64,000 bases of DNA, taken from Circinella minor (taxonomy: Eukaryota; Mucoromycota; Mucoromycetes; Mucorales; Lichtheimiaceae). How positions within the stretch are numbered: the first letter of the stretch is position 1; each line of letters starts with the position of its first letter. Under the pieces are notes generated by a model. That model ran no database searches and was not told where the DNA came from. It saw nothing but the letters and a program-made list of their open reading frames with translations. This document shows, in pieces, positions 23,889 to 36,705 of the stretch. The stretch spans positions 101,541 through 165,540 of the forward strand of contig JAEPRB010000071.1 of the NCBI GenBank assembly GCA_016758965.1, given 5' to 3'. Made by a program: the position numbers and the translations under genes.

Positions 23889-26401
23889 TTAATCAAAAAG
23901 ATTAAAATCCCAACTATATTCTATATCTAAAAAATCTATATATGAATGGTATTTTCTTATATGGTGTGTGATTTCATCCGTCAATCCAAAGGTTCCTTCG
24001 CAGTCAGTTATTGTCAAACTGCGTAATTTTTTTCCTTTTATCGCATTCAACATGTCTTTGATGCCCTTATATGTAATAAAAAGAAGACTTTCCAAATCGA
24101 GTATCTCAAGATAAACCATATTTTTACCAATTAGACGAAGTATATAGTCACCATGGTATTTTTTGAAGACATTATTCATAGTATACAATTTAAGTTTGAT
24201 AATCTTTGTATTTTGGCCTAATTTGATCAAGAAAGATTTGAAACCTTGTGTTGTAATCTTGTCGTCGATATCAACCTTTTCAAATTCGAGTACCTTGAGG
24301 GTCTTTATTTCAGCAAGCGCATCGAGAACACTATCCGTAAAAAAAGTACATGCTTGGAACGAAACAGTCTCCAATACACTTGTAGCATTGTCACCATTAA
24401 ATCCAATAGAAAAAGAAAGATAAGGATTATTACAAGAAAACGCATATGACGTGAATAATCGCACCATGCTCTGTTCAACAGTAACGTCTTCTTGTTGTTG
24501 TTGCTGGTCTTCATCACCAAAGTAATACTGAAATGTATGGTATTTAGCTTGGGGATTACGATAGAAAAAGTTCAATTTCTGAACGGGTGGTATTTTTATA
24601 AGTGTATCAACAATTGCAGGTATATTGAAAGAGTCTACAACCTCAAAGGTCTTGAGAGATGAGTGGCTCGATTCGATAGAGTTTAAAAAAAGCTTCTCCA
24701 TAACCCCATAAATATCTGCAACATATGACAGGTGTTCAAGCCGATCGAATGTCAACACATCAACACCTATATATGGAAGATATGGGTGTGGTTCACCGTT
24801 TGCTTGCTGTTCGTGCGTTATGGCCATATTAGCATAAATTCTCTCTAACGACTTTTGATGCTTTTGTAACAATCGTATAAGTTGATTAATTGGTACTCCA
24901 GGAGTATGATAACTGTATTTTGTAGGCGTGGATAGAATTCGTAACTGTCCAACAGAATTATTATCGTTCGATTGATGGGGAGTAATAGAAGTTGCAGTTG
25001 TTGAGTTATGATTATTTTTAATAATGGTACCACTCTTGTTACTGTCGTTGATGCTGCTGTCGTTAGTGTTCAAATTATCTAAAAAGAAAATATCGTTGTC
25101 ATGACATTTATAAGAATAACCTAATATTTCTAAATGGTGGCAGTCATTGAGTATGACATCAATAACATCATCAGGAAAAGACGTATTATCTAGTATAAGT
25201 CGTCTTATGTTGGGACACCAGCGAATTAAAGACTTTAATGATTGACCAGTCATTATTTTCGGTACGGACAGTCGTAGGTCAATGAGTGATTTGTGTGAAT
25301 CTTCCAAAAGTTCAAGGTCACCGAGAGCCGATGCAAGTGATCCTTTGCCAGTTTTAAATTTCAAAGCTTTAAGATTTTTACAATAAAACAATATATCGAC
25401 AAGTTGTACAGGATTTGTGCAACTAGGTACGTCGAGGGACAAGTTTGTCAACGTGTTTCGAATTTTCCAAAAGGCGTTGGTTATTATCATTGACATATTT
25501 TTTGCTTCAGTTACTAATAAATATATTATATTATCAATACGTATTTTACACAATAATAATATAATTATAGAAGCGTGAACAATGGTTTCAAATGAGTAAA
25601 AATAGTGAGCTAATTATAAATATATTTAAACGTACAGTAAGCAACAGAACCATAATTACCTTTTAAATTCAGGCTCTCGATTTTTGTGAACACACCATCT
25701 TCAATAAATTCAAAATACCTTGACATTACAGTAGGTTTTTCTGTAGATAATATCATCTTCTTGACATGTTTTGCAACCTGTGGCAGCACACATAAAGCAT
25801 TCAGACGATGATTCGAGATATCACCCACAGTTTCCCATGCAGTCTCACATTGCAATACACGCTGACGCCACAATGATGATATATACATGAGAACCATTAG
25901 ATCTTTCGTTGTTAAAGCTGTAAATATTCGATTACCTAATTTAACAGGGAGTACAGCTAAAGGGTCTATCCGTCTTGTACGCTTTTTATTCGCACCCTGT
26001 TTGAGTTGTACCAGTTGCCCATATAGAGAATCATTCTCCGATATTTTCTTTTTTTTCAATGCTTCATCACATACTTGGTATACTTTTTCTTGCTTTCCTT
26101 GTAGATCCAACACATTTGCCAGTTTTAAATAATTTGTTCCCAAATCTGGATTATATTCAATTAGTTTTTCAATATCTTGAACAGCAGCATCGTACTTGTA
26201 TTGCTGTATAAACCCATAGACACGATGATCGTAAGCAATAGTAAGCTGTGAACGTTTAATGGTGTTTATAGTGGACAATACAAGATTGATAGTTTTTTCG
26301 TAATCAAGTTCGCCGCTTGCATTTTTCACTTTTTTGAACGAAACTTCGGCTAATGTTAAGTCAGTAATCTGAAAATCTGGAAGTAAAGCGTTTGACTGCA
26401 T
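23889..26401 (-). CDS. TPR / F-box / LRR protein (Dia2/Pof3-like architecture)
   Basis: Two exons, 26401-25636 and 25513-23889, give 796 aa. Residues ~56-118 form helical TPR-like repeats (VYGFIQQYKYDAAVQDIEKL, NYLKLANVLDLQGKQEK). An F-box sits at ~148-190 (LAVLPVKLGNRIFTALTTKD, then SLWRQRVLQ). The rest is a chain of leucine-rich repeats (for example IESLNLKGNYGSV, LKALKFKTGK, LIDLRLSVPK, IRRLILDNTSFPDDV, LEILDLESLLF, LRSLTITDCEG). TPR then F-box then LRR is the domain order of budding-yeast Dia2 and fission-yeast Pof3, SCF adaptors acting on replisome and chromatin factors. Orthology is not proven, since fungi of this group carry many F-box/LRR proteins. The intron donor GTACGT is non-standard but the frame is restored exactly. 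The ATG at 26401 is the first in frame. Confidence 0.82.
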
Positions 26402-28591
26402 TTGTTCTTTTTTAATTAGCCTGGATAAGAACAATTGAACATGTAATAATTGCTGTTGTAGTAAACAAATCTACAATTTTTTTTGTTAATTTTTTCTTTC
26501 CATGATTATCCATTATGTATTGTGTTCCTAATCTTTCAAAAGAATTTTTTTTTTACCTGATAAGTGAAATATTAAATTATGCAAAAAGGAAGAAAGAAAT
26601 GGTTATAAATTTTATCGCGTTGTTTTGAATGCGAGCTTTAAAAAAAAGCACATGATCCGCAGTAAAGAAATACTATGCTTACAAAAGAAGTGAAGGCGCA
26701 GCATTTGATGCTTCTGCCAAAAACGAAAAATGAACAAATTAACCAGGAAGAAAGTTACACAGACTTTTCTTCTGTGAATACATGAGCAAGAAAAATGAGT
26801 CTGCTTATAATGGGACAAAATTCGTATTATATAGCACCAACTTAGCAATTAATGAATGGGTTTGAAAATAACTTTTTTATACCTAGTTTGTCTCTATGTA
26901 GTAAATGTTATTATTCTTAATAATATAATTTTAAATAAAAGAGTGATGGATAATATTTGAATTATGTATTTTTTGATTGATTTATTTAAAATGATTGGAT
27001 TGTGTCTTGAAATTTTATTTCTGAAATAAATTAATAAGAGTATAAAGATAATTACTGATGGTTGCCCTTTCATCAGTGGGAAGGGATAAACGTGGCGTTC
27101 GCTGCTGTTGCTATGGGGCTGTGTTAATATGATACGTATATGTAAATAACTGAAGAGCTTGGTTTCGAAAGTTTCTTGGTAAAACAATCTATGATTTGAT
27201 TTACATTTGAGTTGAAGAACAACCCAATTGTCCTTTCTTCTTCTCTATCCACTCTGCCCATCTGGTACAAGTAATTAATTACCTCTTCTTCCGTATATTG
27301 AAAAATCGGGTGGGAAAAAATCCATCATGTTGTTTATTTATCGCCATGGAAAGAGCAACATTTGATCTAACAAATTAAAAAAAAAAAAAAAGATCTGGTT
27401 GTTTATTAGTTAATGTTTTTGATGTATAATTTTTTTTTCGCTAGAATAAAAAAAACAAATTACCGAATTGCTAGTACGTACGTACTGTTGGGCCAATAAT
27501 ATATAATGTTTCTATACTTGCGGACAGTGACGATGGCTACATAACATAGTCGCTAAAACACTATTATGGTGCTTTTTTATTTCGTAGTATATAAAATGTT
27601 GGATCGATAAAAATAAAGTTACTGTATCACTTTTTTTTTGTTAATTATGAGGGCAGACATAGGAGTTATAGATCACTAAATAAATATTTGACTGTTGTGT
27701 TGAAGAAAGTATAAGAGTGGAACGAAAATTAAAAAAAAAGGAGGATATTTTTATATGCTATGAAACATAGGTGGTTTACTTCCATATCGAAGTGGTCAAC
27801 CAGCAAATCATAATCATCACTACGTATATTCTATCTATCTCCTAACGACGATCCGTACTCTTTCAAAAACAAATTCTAACTAAGTGGACTTTTCGTTAAT
27901 ACTAAAAATATCATATTAATTACTGACAACCCTTTATTACCCAATATTTTGATGACGCCTAAGTATAAATCACGGTAAATTACAATTGTATGGGTCAAAG
28001 AAAACAGAGGCTATTCGAATTTTATTTACTAAATGCTTTTATATCTATTGGTAAGAGTGACACAACTTAAGCACATAGGAATATATAAGATGTGTATTTA
28101 TCGTTTCGCTAATATAAGTAATATACGTTCCTCCGCGTACTTATAAATCAAACCAAAACAAATGCTATTACTAGGAATACTTTTATATAAAAAAGCTTAT
28201 TAGTGATTTTTTTTTCTCTTGTAAGAAATATACGTATTAAACCGAAAATAACCATAACGCAGCAGAAAAACAAATCTAAATATTATACAAGTAGAATAAC
28301 AATTTCATTTATAAAATAACAGGTGCTTACCTTTTTTAAAATACTTAAAATCGCGTCTTTCATCCCTCCAACAATTTTTAGCCCTCAATTATCATTAAAT
28401 TAATGGACCCGAAACTTTTTTTTTAGATCAGAAAAGAAAATCTCTTTTTTTTTTTTTTTAATATGAAACTGCGATATGCATATAGCTCCATTTGGCAATG
28501 CCATTTGACTCATAACTTCAAAAAAAAAAATTGTCACTTTTTTTTTTTTCTTTTGTGAATCTTTTCCTGTCAACTTAAACACGATATAATA
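26402..28591. other. Intergenic, 2.2 kb, AT-rich
   Basis: Separates two divergently transcribed genes, so it includes both promoters. Only short random frames are seen. It contains TACGTACGTA near 27475 and A/T runs. A slightly GC-richer patch at 27060-27125 gave no recognisable product. Confidence 0.5.
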
Positions 28592-30627
28592 ATGGATAAC
28601 CAAAAAGTGGGCATTCTTGGAGGTATGTTCTATAAAACATCCTATATATTTAACCAAGTTATGAAATATTAAGTTTATTCAATTTTTTTTTTATTAAAAA
28701 TAAAAATGAAATAAATCAGGTGGTCAACTTGGCCGTATGATGGTAGAAGCTGCTTCGCGATTAAACTTATCCGTCACGATTCTTGATGCACCTACTGACG
28801 CGCCTGCTAAACAAATCGAATCTACTCAATCTCATATTCATGGTGCATTCAAAGACGCCTCCAAAATTCGTGAATTGGCTGAAAAAGTAGACGTCCTGAC
28901 TGTCGAAATTGAACATGTTGATGCCGATGTTCTTGGTGAAATCGAAGCTGAAGGTAAAGTCAAAGTTCATCCTTCTGCCAAGACTGTCAAAATCATTCAA
29001 GACAAGTATGCACAGAAACAACATTTAGCATCCAATGGTATTCCTTTGGCTGATTATTTGGATACACCGGATGAAACAGCTGTTTTGGCTGCTGGTAAAC
29101 AATTTGGATATCCATTCATGCTCAAGTCAAAGACCATGGCTTATGATGGTAAAGGCAATTACGTTGTCAAAACCGGAGCAGATGTAAAACCTGCTATGGA
29201 AGCTTTGAAAAACTTACCTCTTTATGCTGAAAAGTGGGCTCCTTTTGTTAAGGAATTGGCTGTTATGGTCGTACGTCGTGCCAATGGTGAAGTCCGTGCA
29301 TACCCTATGGTAGAAACCATTCACAAAAATAGTATTTGTCATTTGGTCATTGCACCTGCTCAAGTCGATGGGGCTATTTTGAACAAGGCACAAAAAATTG
29401 CTATGGATGCTATCAAGACATTCCCTGGTGCTGGTATTTTTGGTGTAGAAATGTTTTTAATGCAAGATGGTGCTATTTTGTTGAACGAAATTGCCCCTCG
29501 TCCTCATAATTCCGGTCATTATACTATTGAAGCTTGTGACACATCTCAATACGAAAACCACATGCGTGCTATTTTGGATATGCCTTTGGGTTCAACTGCC
29601 ATGAAGGTGCCTGCTTCGATTATGGTCAACATTTTGGGCTCATCTACAGATATGACGGAATGTTACAAGCCATGTCATGAAGCTCTTGTCACGGAAGGTG
29701 CTACTATTCACTTGTATGGTAAAAAAGAATGTAGAGCTGGTCGTAAAATGGGTCATATTACTGTTGTAGGCGAATCTATGATGCAAGCTCAAGAACGTTT
29801 AAAACCCATTTTGAAGGCTATGGAACCTGAAATCGAACGTAACTTATCGTTGCGACCTTTAGTAGGTATTATTATGGGTTCAGATTCAGATTTGCCTGTT
29901 ATGAAGGTGGGTGCCAAGATCTTGAAAGACTTTGGTATTCCTTTTGAATTGTCGATTGTTTCAGCTCATCGTACTCCTATGCGTATGGTGGAATATGCTC
30001 AATCAGCTGCTAAGCGTGGTTTGAAGACAGTTATTGCTGGTGCTGGTGGTGCTGCTCATCTTCCTGGTATGGTTGCTGCTATGACTTCTTTGCCTGTTAT
30101 TGGTGTACCTGTCAAGGGTAGCTCTCTTGATGGTGTTGATTCGTTACATAGCATTGTTCAAATGCCTGTAAGTTTTTATTTTAGGCTAAGGGGAAAAAAG
30201 TTTGATTGTGAAGGAAGGAAAAAAAAAAAGCTTTTATGATTTTTTTTTATGATTGAAATTATCATCAAACAAAAATTAATTTTTTAAATTTATATTATAT
30301 AGCGTGGTGTTCCCGTAGCAACTGTTGCTATTAACAATAGTACCAATGCAGCTCTTCTTGCTATTCGTATGCTTGGTGCATTTATTCCCGATATTCTTGA
30401 AAAGATGGATGCTTATATGAAGAAAATGGAAAATGAAGTACTCGGTAAAGTCGAACGCTTGGATTCCGTGGTAAGTTTTTTTTTATTGTTTTTAAATTCA
30501 TTTTTTCACTTATCAACTTTGAAAGTTTTTATTTTTATTTTCCTTTATCAAAACATATAACTTGTCACTCATTATTAACGAAATAAAACAATCAAATCAT
30601 TGTATATAGGGATGGGAAGAATATTGA
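28592..30627 (+). CDS. ade2: Phosphoribosylaminoimidazole carboxylase (ADE2)
   Basis: Exons 28592-28622, 28720-30167, 30303-30470 and 30610-30627 (18 nt) give 554 aa, near the 571 aa of yeast Ade2. It carries out the carboxylation of aminoimidazole ribonucleotide in de novo purine synthesis. The N-terminal ATP-grasp (PurK-like) half has [26 protein letters not shown] and [16 protein letters not shown]. The C-terminal PurE-like half has [35 protein letters not shown] and [11 protein letters not shown], followed by [13 protein letters not shown]. The first exon ends inside the glycine loop; the last exon encodes only GWEEY. Codon use is less AT-biased than its neighbours, in line with high expression. 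Confidence 0.97.
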
Positions 30628-30967
30628 ATTTAAAACGAAATAGAGAGAAGAAAAGCAATCAAAATGTTAGGAAGGAAAAAAAGAAAGACAAATTACAACA
30701 ATAACCTATTTATGTACATAGTTGATGGATCATCCAAAAAAAAAAAATAAAGTTAAAAAAAAACAAGATAAAAGGAAGGTTTTTGTTCCTTCAAAAATCT
30801 TTTACATCATTTTCTTTTTGAGGAGGGAGAGGAATGATAATGGGCGGATTGATGGATGATTTTGATATATAAAATGGAGCAATAATGAAGATGAGTTTAA
30901 TATACAAAAGTTTGAAAAAGATAGCGGTGGAAAGGGTAAAACAAGAAACAATCGAGGAAAAAGATGA
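30628..30967. terminator. Convergent 3' spacer of ade2 and the sip5-like gene
   Basis: A 340-bp spacer between two stop codons. A-rich runs and an AATAAA-like string near 30743-30752 are candidate poly(A) signals. No gene. Confidence 0.35.
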
Positions 30968-32479
30968 TTAAGATGAATCATGTGAAGCAGTGAGTGAAGT
31001 TGAATTATTGTTGTTTTCCGTAATGGGAGGCGATTGTCGTTGTTGATTTTGTTCTTGTGATCCATCCCCATTATCATTCCTATTATCATTATCATTATCA
31101 TTAATATTTGTCGTTGATGATGAATCAATATTATTATTGCTATTATTATCCGTTCCTCTTTCTTGTTGTTGTTCTTGTTCAGCTAATGACATTCGAATCG
31201 CTTCCATGACCATATATTCTTCCAAATCCAAATTCATATCCCTCATAGCAGCTAAATAATGGTGATAATCCGAATGTGCTGCCGAAGAAGCAGAACGTCC
31301 AGGTCGTGTAAAAAGAGGTGATGCAACACGTAAAAACCCATTACTGTTATTGTTATTACTACCACGCGATTCTGAATTATGCCGTGATCGACCCGTTCGA
31401 ACAGGCGCTTCACGCCAGTTTGGTCGAACATGATCCACAAGTACAACATCTGGATCATGATGATTAATACTTTTACGACGTGGAACCATACCATCACTTA
31501 CACCGGATGTTGTATGTCGAGGACTGTCTTTAGATCCATCATTATCATTATCATTGTTAGATGATGATGTAGATTGAGGAGATGTCGGTACAGTACGATA
31601 CTAAAAAAAAAGGTATATTATTAGTCTCATATATGTAATTATAAAGATATTAGTATAAAAATATCCTTACTTTGTCGCTCCATGCAGGTAATTCATAAAT
31701 GATACCAAAATTATCTTCCATACAAAACGGACATGCAGCAGGTAAAGAAGGTGTTTCAATGGGTCGTTTGATTTGTAAAAAGCATTCAGTACATATAGGT
31801 TGATCACAACAACGAGAATGATTAATATTGGATGGGTAATACTATATACAAATATATATATATATATATATATATATTCATCATTACTAATTAATCATCA
31901 TCATTTAAAGACTGATTTAATGGCTACCCCAACAATACTCCAGCCAATCATATATATATAGCGTATCTATAACTTACAAGGAAACATATAGGGCATTCAA
32001 CAGGGTTATTATAAAGAGTTCGTTTCTTTAAATCTTCTTGAGCAACAGAATTATTTCGTGGTCTATTAGTGTTATTTGTTATTGTTGTCGTTTGTGGTAA
32101 TTGTGGTGATGAATTAGAATCTTCTGGTCGTGATTCAGGTGGATCGTTAAAACCTACATAATAACCCAAACTTCTTTGTTAAATAATCTTTTTCTTTTTC
32201 CCTTTTTTTTTTGTTTGTTCCTTATCGATTCTTAAAATCTTTGAAAAGAGAGTTATTTCATTAAATACCTTTATAAAATGGAGATAGCTTTCTTTCACGA
32301 ATCAGTTTTCGAACATTTTTAATATTATAATCTTGTTGAGCCTTATAAAGTCCATTGGGTAAAGTGGTACCATAATCAACGTACTCTTGTACTATTGCTT
32401 GTTGTTTTGAAGAAGAACGACCGTTGGAACGACGCGAAGTATTATTATTTCCAATCTCTCTTGACGAGTTGCTTCCCAT
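30968..32479 (-). CDS. sip5: SIP5-like zinc-finger protein, predicted N-myristoylated
   Basis: Exons 32479-32269, 32153-31978, 31841-31671 and 31600-30968 give 396 aa. Seen: MGSNSSRE at the N-terminus, a good myristoylation signal (Gly2, Ser6). There is a helical [20 protein letters not shown] segment and a zinc-binding module with [31 protein letters not shown] and [14 protein letters not shown]. Ser/Asn/Asp-rich linkers follow, with a ubiquitin-interacting-like helix ([16 protein letters not shown]) near the end. This order fits fungal Sip5, found in yeast as a protein that bridges Snf1 kinase and the Reg1-Glc7 phosphatase. That biochemical role is known for yeast and only inferred here. 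The intron between exons 2 and 3 contains a (TA)n repeat. The TTG-initiated extension before the ATG is not used. Confidence 0.87.
31852..31877. repeat. (TA)n microsatellite inside a sip5 intron
   Basis: Alternating TA run within the second intron, near its acceptor. It is likely length-polymorphic. Confidence 0.8.
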
Positions 32480-34523
32480 AATGTACAATATTGTGTGTAA
32501 AAAAAAATATTTATATGTGTATTTGTATATGTATTTAAAAAAAAGTGGGGGTTTTTTTTTTCCTTTTTGTTATGGTCAAACAAGGAGTAAATAAAATAAA
32601 ACAACAACAAACAGGTAAGAAGGAAGAAAAGAAAGGAAAAGAGAGTTGATAACTATCACAAAGGTAAGTGGCTTTCCATGTTTCTATATATAAAAACTCA
32701 GCCATGAAACTAGCGGAACGATATACAGAATGTTCGATACCTTGATAAGTTAAATTTTTATTTTTGATAAAAGCCAAAGTTTTAGGCTAATAAGTTTGGT
32801 TTCATTATTTTTTCATAGATATAATAATAATGACGATACGTATAACGAAACGAAATTGTTTTTCTTATTGGTAAATTTATTAGTTCATTCTAAAAGATGA
32901 AAACAATAAGGGTTATCATTTCTTGTTTTTTTTTTTGTCACTATTAATTATATGTTAAAATTAATGTCTATAGTATTCGCATGACTCTTTTGTTTTATTA
33001 TTTGGGGGTACGTATAACTAAAATAAGCTTTAAATACAAATTACATGTTCACAGCAAGTTCTTTTTGTAAACCATCAGATCTTTTTCTCTTAATTCGTGT
33101 ACTAACTAGTAAGATTTTGTTTTATTCATGCAATAAAAATGTTAAATTATTTAATTTATCACTTTTATTTTTATTTTTATATCATTCATATTTCAATTTG
33201 TTGATCTAGTTCATATTGAATATTCAATATAAAATAGTAATAAAAAAAAACTCCACATTGTTTTTTTTTTGGTGACAAAAAATGGTATCACTTGCCAAAA
33301 AAAATTCATGCAAAATAAAAAATAATAATTGTTGACCTTGGCTCATTTGCCTTTTTGTGTAACCTTTAAGAAAAAGATCCCCCCCCTTAATTTTTTATAA
33401 GTGTTACACCATAAAATAGTAAGCTGTGCGGATAAAAAAAATATTAGCGGGGAAATATAAAGCTGGGTAAGAGTTAAATATAAAGTTATGTTACCAACCC
33501 ATGTTCACTGTTTTATTATGTTGCTAGGTTATATTACTATACTCATTAGTTATATATAAAATCATAGATTTTGATGATATATTTTTGCTTTTTTTTTATA
33601 TATATAGTATGATCTCGGAAACACACAAAAAACTTCTGAATAGTTATGAATAAAATTAATACTAATAAGAATAATATTATTCAAAAGTCATATGTAGCAA
33701 ATGCCTTCCGAGTGCATGCAGATAAATACGCCAATTTATCCAAGTTTCTCACGATCACTATATATGCATCAACAATGGATCAAGTGAGAAAATTATTTGA
33801 ACTAACCACTTAAATTACAGAAAAAGTTAATACTTAAAAGAGACCATTGTTGTTGTTAATATCCTCGAATTTTAACCCATTGTGAACAGATTCGATTTAT
33901 TTCAATTTAATAAAAAAAATTAAAAAAAAATAGTCAACAACAATATGACTGATATGAAATACAAGGGGACAGTAGTTTGTTTTCTACAAAAAAAAAAAAT
34001 AGAAGTTCTAACATTAGGGTTGTACTGATTTAGTAGCAATATAAAATACAATTATTATTATCAATAGCTATTTGCGATAACATCATTATATGCATACCTA
34101 AATACATAGGATGACTCATGATTGCATTCTGCAGTACGTATAAGATAATAGGTGGGAAGGAATTCCTTGATGGGTATGTAAAAAACTGTTCAAATATTGT
34201 ATATCCTTTCTGATTACTGTCATTAAAAATATACAATTATACATGTATCATATAATCCACTACAGAGAAAAATGATCCTACTTTTGAGAATACCTGTTAT
34301 ACCTAAATTATCTTGTGCAACACTATTCGTCATCGAGAGATAACATGAGGATGGAAGACAGAAATTATATACTCTGTATGAAAATCACTGATTTTTTTTT
34401 GATAAGCAAAACGGAAAAAAGTAACCAACTTTATTTTATATTAGTTACTTATAACCCCTCTCTTTTTGTTTTCGTTGTTTTTTTTTTCTTCTTGTTCTTA
34501 TATTTTTATATAATACTTATATA
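32480..34523. other. Intergenic, 2.0 kb
   Basis: Divergent spacer between the sip5-like gene and the alcohol dehydrogenase gene, with A/T runs. Short frames look random on both strands. The last 60 bp before the dehydrogenase start are T-rich with TATATAATACTTATATA. Confidence 0.5.
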
Positions 34524-36231
34524 ATGACCGCTGATACATTTACTGGATATGCTGCTTTACAACCTATTGACGCTCCTACTTTAGAGTCATATACATTTGA
34601 AGCTAGACCTCTTGAAGAAGACGAAGTAGAGATTCAAGTCCAAGCGTGTGGAATGTAAGTTTGACAAATCATAATGACAACATTATGTGTTGTTATACGA
34701 CTGAAAAAAAAAAGAAAGCAATTTTATAATTCTACCACTCCTTTATTCACCCGCACGCTCACGTTTCCCCTGTTTATTCTTGTTTTTTTTTTGAAATTTA
34801 TAATAATAGTTGTGGATCGGACATTCACCATTTGACCAACGTAAGGAACCGAAAAAGTGGTTGCAAAAAAAAAAAAGGACTATACATAAATAAAAGAGAA
34901 AAAGAGAGAAAAAAATCTGATAAAAGTTTATAATAGGGTTGGGGTCGAGCAACTTATCCCTTAATTCCAGGACATGAATTTATTGGACATATTATTGCTG
35001 TTGGAGATAAAGTAACAGAACATAAAGTTGGTGAACGTGTTGGTGTAAGTCCTGTTTCTCGTAGTTGTAATGAATGTGAACAGTGTACTACCCAACATCG
35101 ACAATTGTGTCCTTCCAAAGTTACTACATATAATGGTAAATACAAGGGCCAAATGACGTATGGTGTAAGTATCATCATCCAGTTTAATTTTTCGGTTACA
35201 TGTTAATAAAGAAAAAGGTATTCGTTTACTGATCTAGGGAAACTGGGGTTATTTCATACAAATTATAGGGTTATGCAGATCGTGTACGCGTCCAATCCAC
35301 ATGGGCCATCAAGGTACCAGAAAATATTAGCAGCGAGGAAGGGGCCCCATTGTAAGTTTTATTTAATATATTGTATGGTCACTCTTCTTCTAATTTGTTA
35401 CTAATTATTCCTACTTATGGTGCTGTTGTTGCTATGATACATTGTTGTCTTGATTTTTTAACAAGGCTATGTGCCGGTGTTACTACGTGAGTATTAGTAG
35501 TTTAAAAAAAATAATTAAATTGATCAATGAGAAATTGAATGTTGATATCTGAACCTATTTCGTTTATAGTTATCTTCCTTTCAAACATCAAAACATTGGT
35601 GAAAAACATTCTGTCGGGGTTGTTGGTATTGGTGGTCTTGGTCATTTGGCTGTAAGTATTTCATCAAATTTTTTGACATTGACATTCTATTTTGGGAATA
35701 AATTGAATCAAAAGGGATAATTAATCTGACTAGATAAATATATGTTTTGTTTAGATCCAATGGGCTCGTGCTAAAAACTGTAAAAAAGTTCTTGCATTCT
35801 CTTCGTCAGACAATAAACGTGAAGAAGCTATTCAATTAGGTGCCTCTGAATTCGCCACATTGGGTGAAGTAGATAAATATCAACAATCCGTTGATTATTT
35901 ATTCGTATGTGGGTCAGGTAAATCTACCAATTGGGATGCTTTGTTGAGTGTAATCAAGTTACGTGGTACATTGGTGCTTTTGGATATTCCTGAACAACCA
36001 GTACCTTTCTCAGCACCCGCATTTGTGTATAAACATATCAGTATTATTGGAAGTTATGTTGGTAGTAGTGAGGATTTACATGATATGTTGGAATTTGCGT
36101 CCAAGACTGGCGTTCGACCATGGATTGATCGTGTGGGTAATTCTTTAGAAGAAGTAAACCGTGGTGTAGGAATTATTATGAATGGCAAGGCACATTATAG
36201 AGTAGTTATTTGTGGTGAAGGTCGTCAATGA
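34524..36231 (+). CDS. Zinc alcohol dehydrogenase, cinnamyl/ADH6-type, NADP-dependent
   Basis: Seven exons (34524-34654, 34810-34840, 34937-35164, 35269-35351, 35466-35486, 35570-35651, 35755-36231) give 350 aa, the usual medium-chain dehydrogenase length. Catalytic zinc ligands lie in CGICGSDIHH and PGHEFIG. The structural-zinc lobe shows CNECEQCTTQHRQLC with all four cysteines. The nucleotide loop is GVVGIGGLGHLAI, followed by FSSSDNKREEA, where serines replace the acid that selects NAD, so NADP(H) is favoured. CAD/ADH6-type enzymes reduce cinnamaldehydes, furfurals and aliphatic aldehydes. Exons of 31 and 21 nt are confirmed by exact frame and by the motifs they complete. The substrate is unknown. 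Confidence 0.93.
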
Positions 36232-36705
36232 TAATACCAATAACAAAAAAAAAATAAAACTAATGTTACCATTGTGTTTTTTGGTTATTTAATGTAAATA
36301 AAATATGATTATCATATCGCAATAATTAAATGAAAAAAAAAACCAGAAGCAGAATTAGTTGTGTGAAGTTTTTCTAATTTTTATTTGAGAATAATAATAA
36401 TAGTACATTCTCTCGTATATTTAGTTTTTTACTCTATTTTAATGTTATCGCTAACAATTTTTGAAGATTTCCAAATCCATCACTTCAATCACTAATATCT
36501 TATACGACCAATTTATTAATATATTTTATATTTCATATCAAAACGTCAGTTAGAGTATACTCGATTAAAAACAGAGCGAGGGGGGTAGAAAATAATATAC
36601 AGAGCGGACAAAGCATGTACAATTAAACTGCTTCTGTTATTATTATTGAATAAAAGTTATATATTTAATACATACATTTATTGACTTTCTCTATATTGTT
36701 TTACG
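36232..36705. other. Convergent 3' spacer
   Basis: AT-rich, with AATAAA strings soon after the dehydrogenase stop and again near 36649. No gene seen. Confidence 0.5.
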
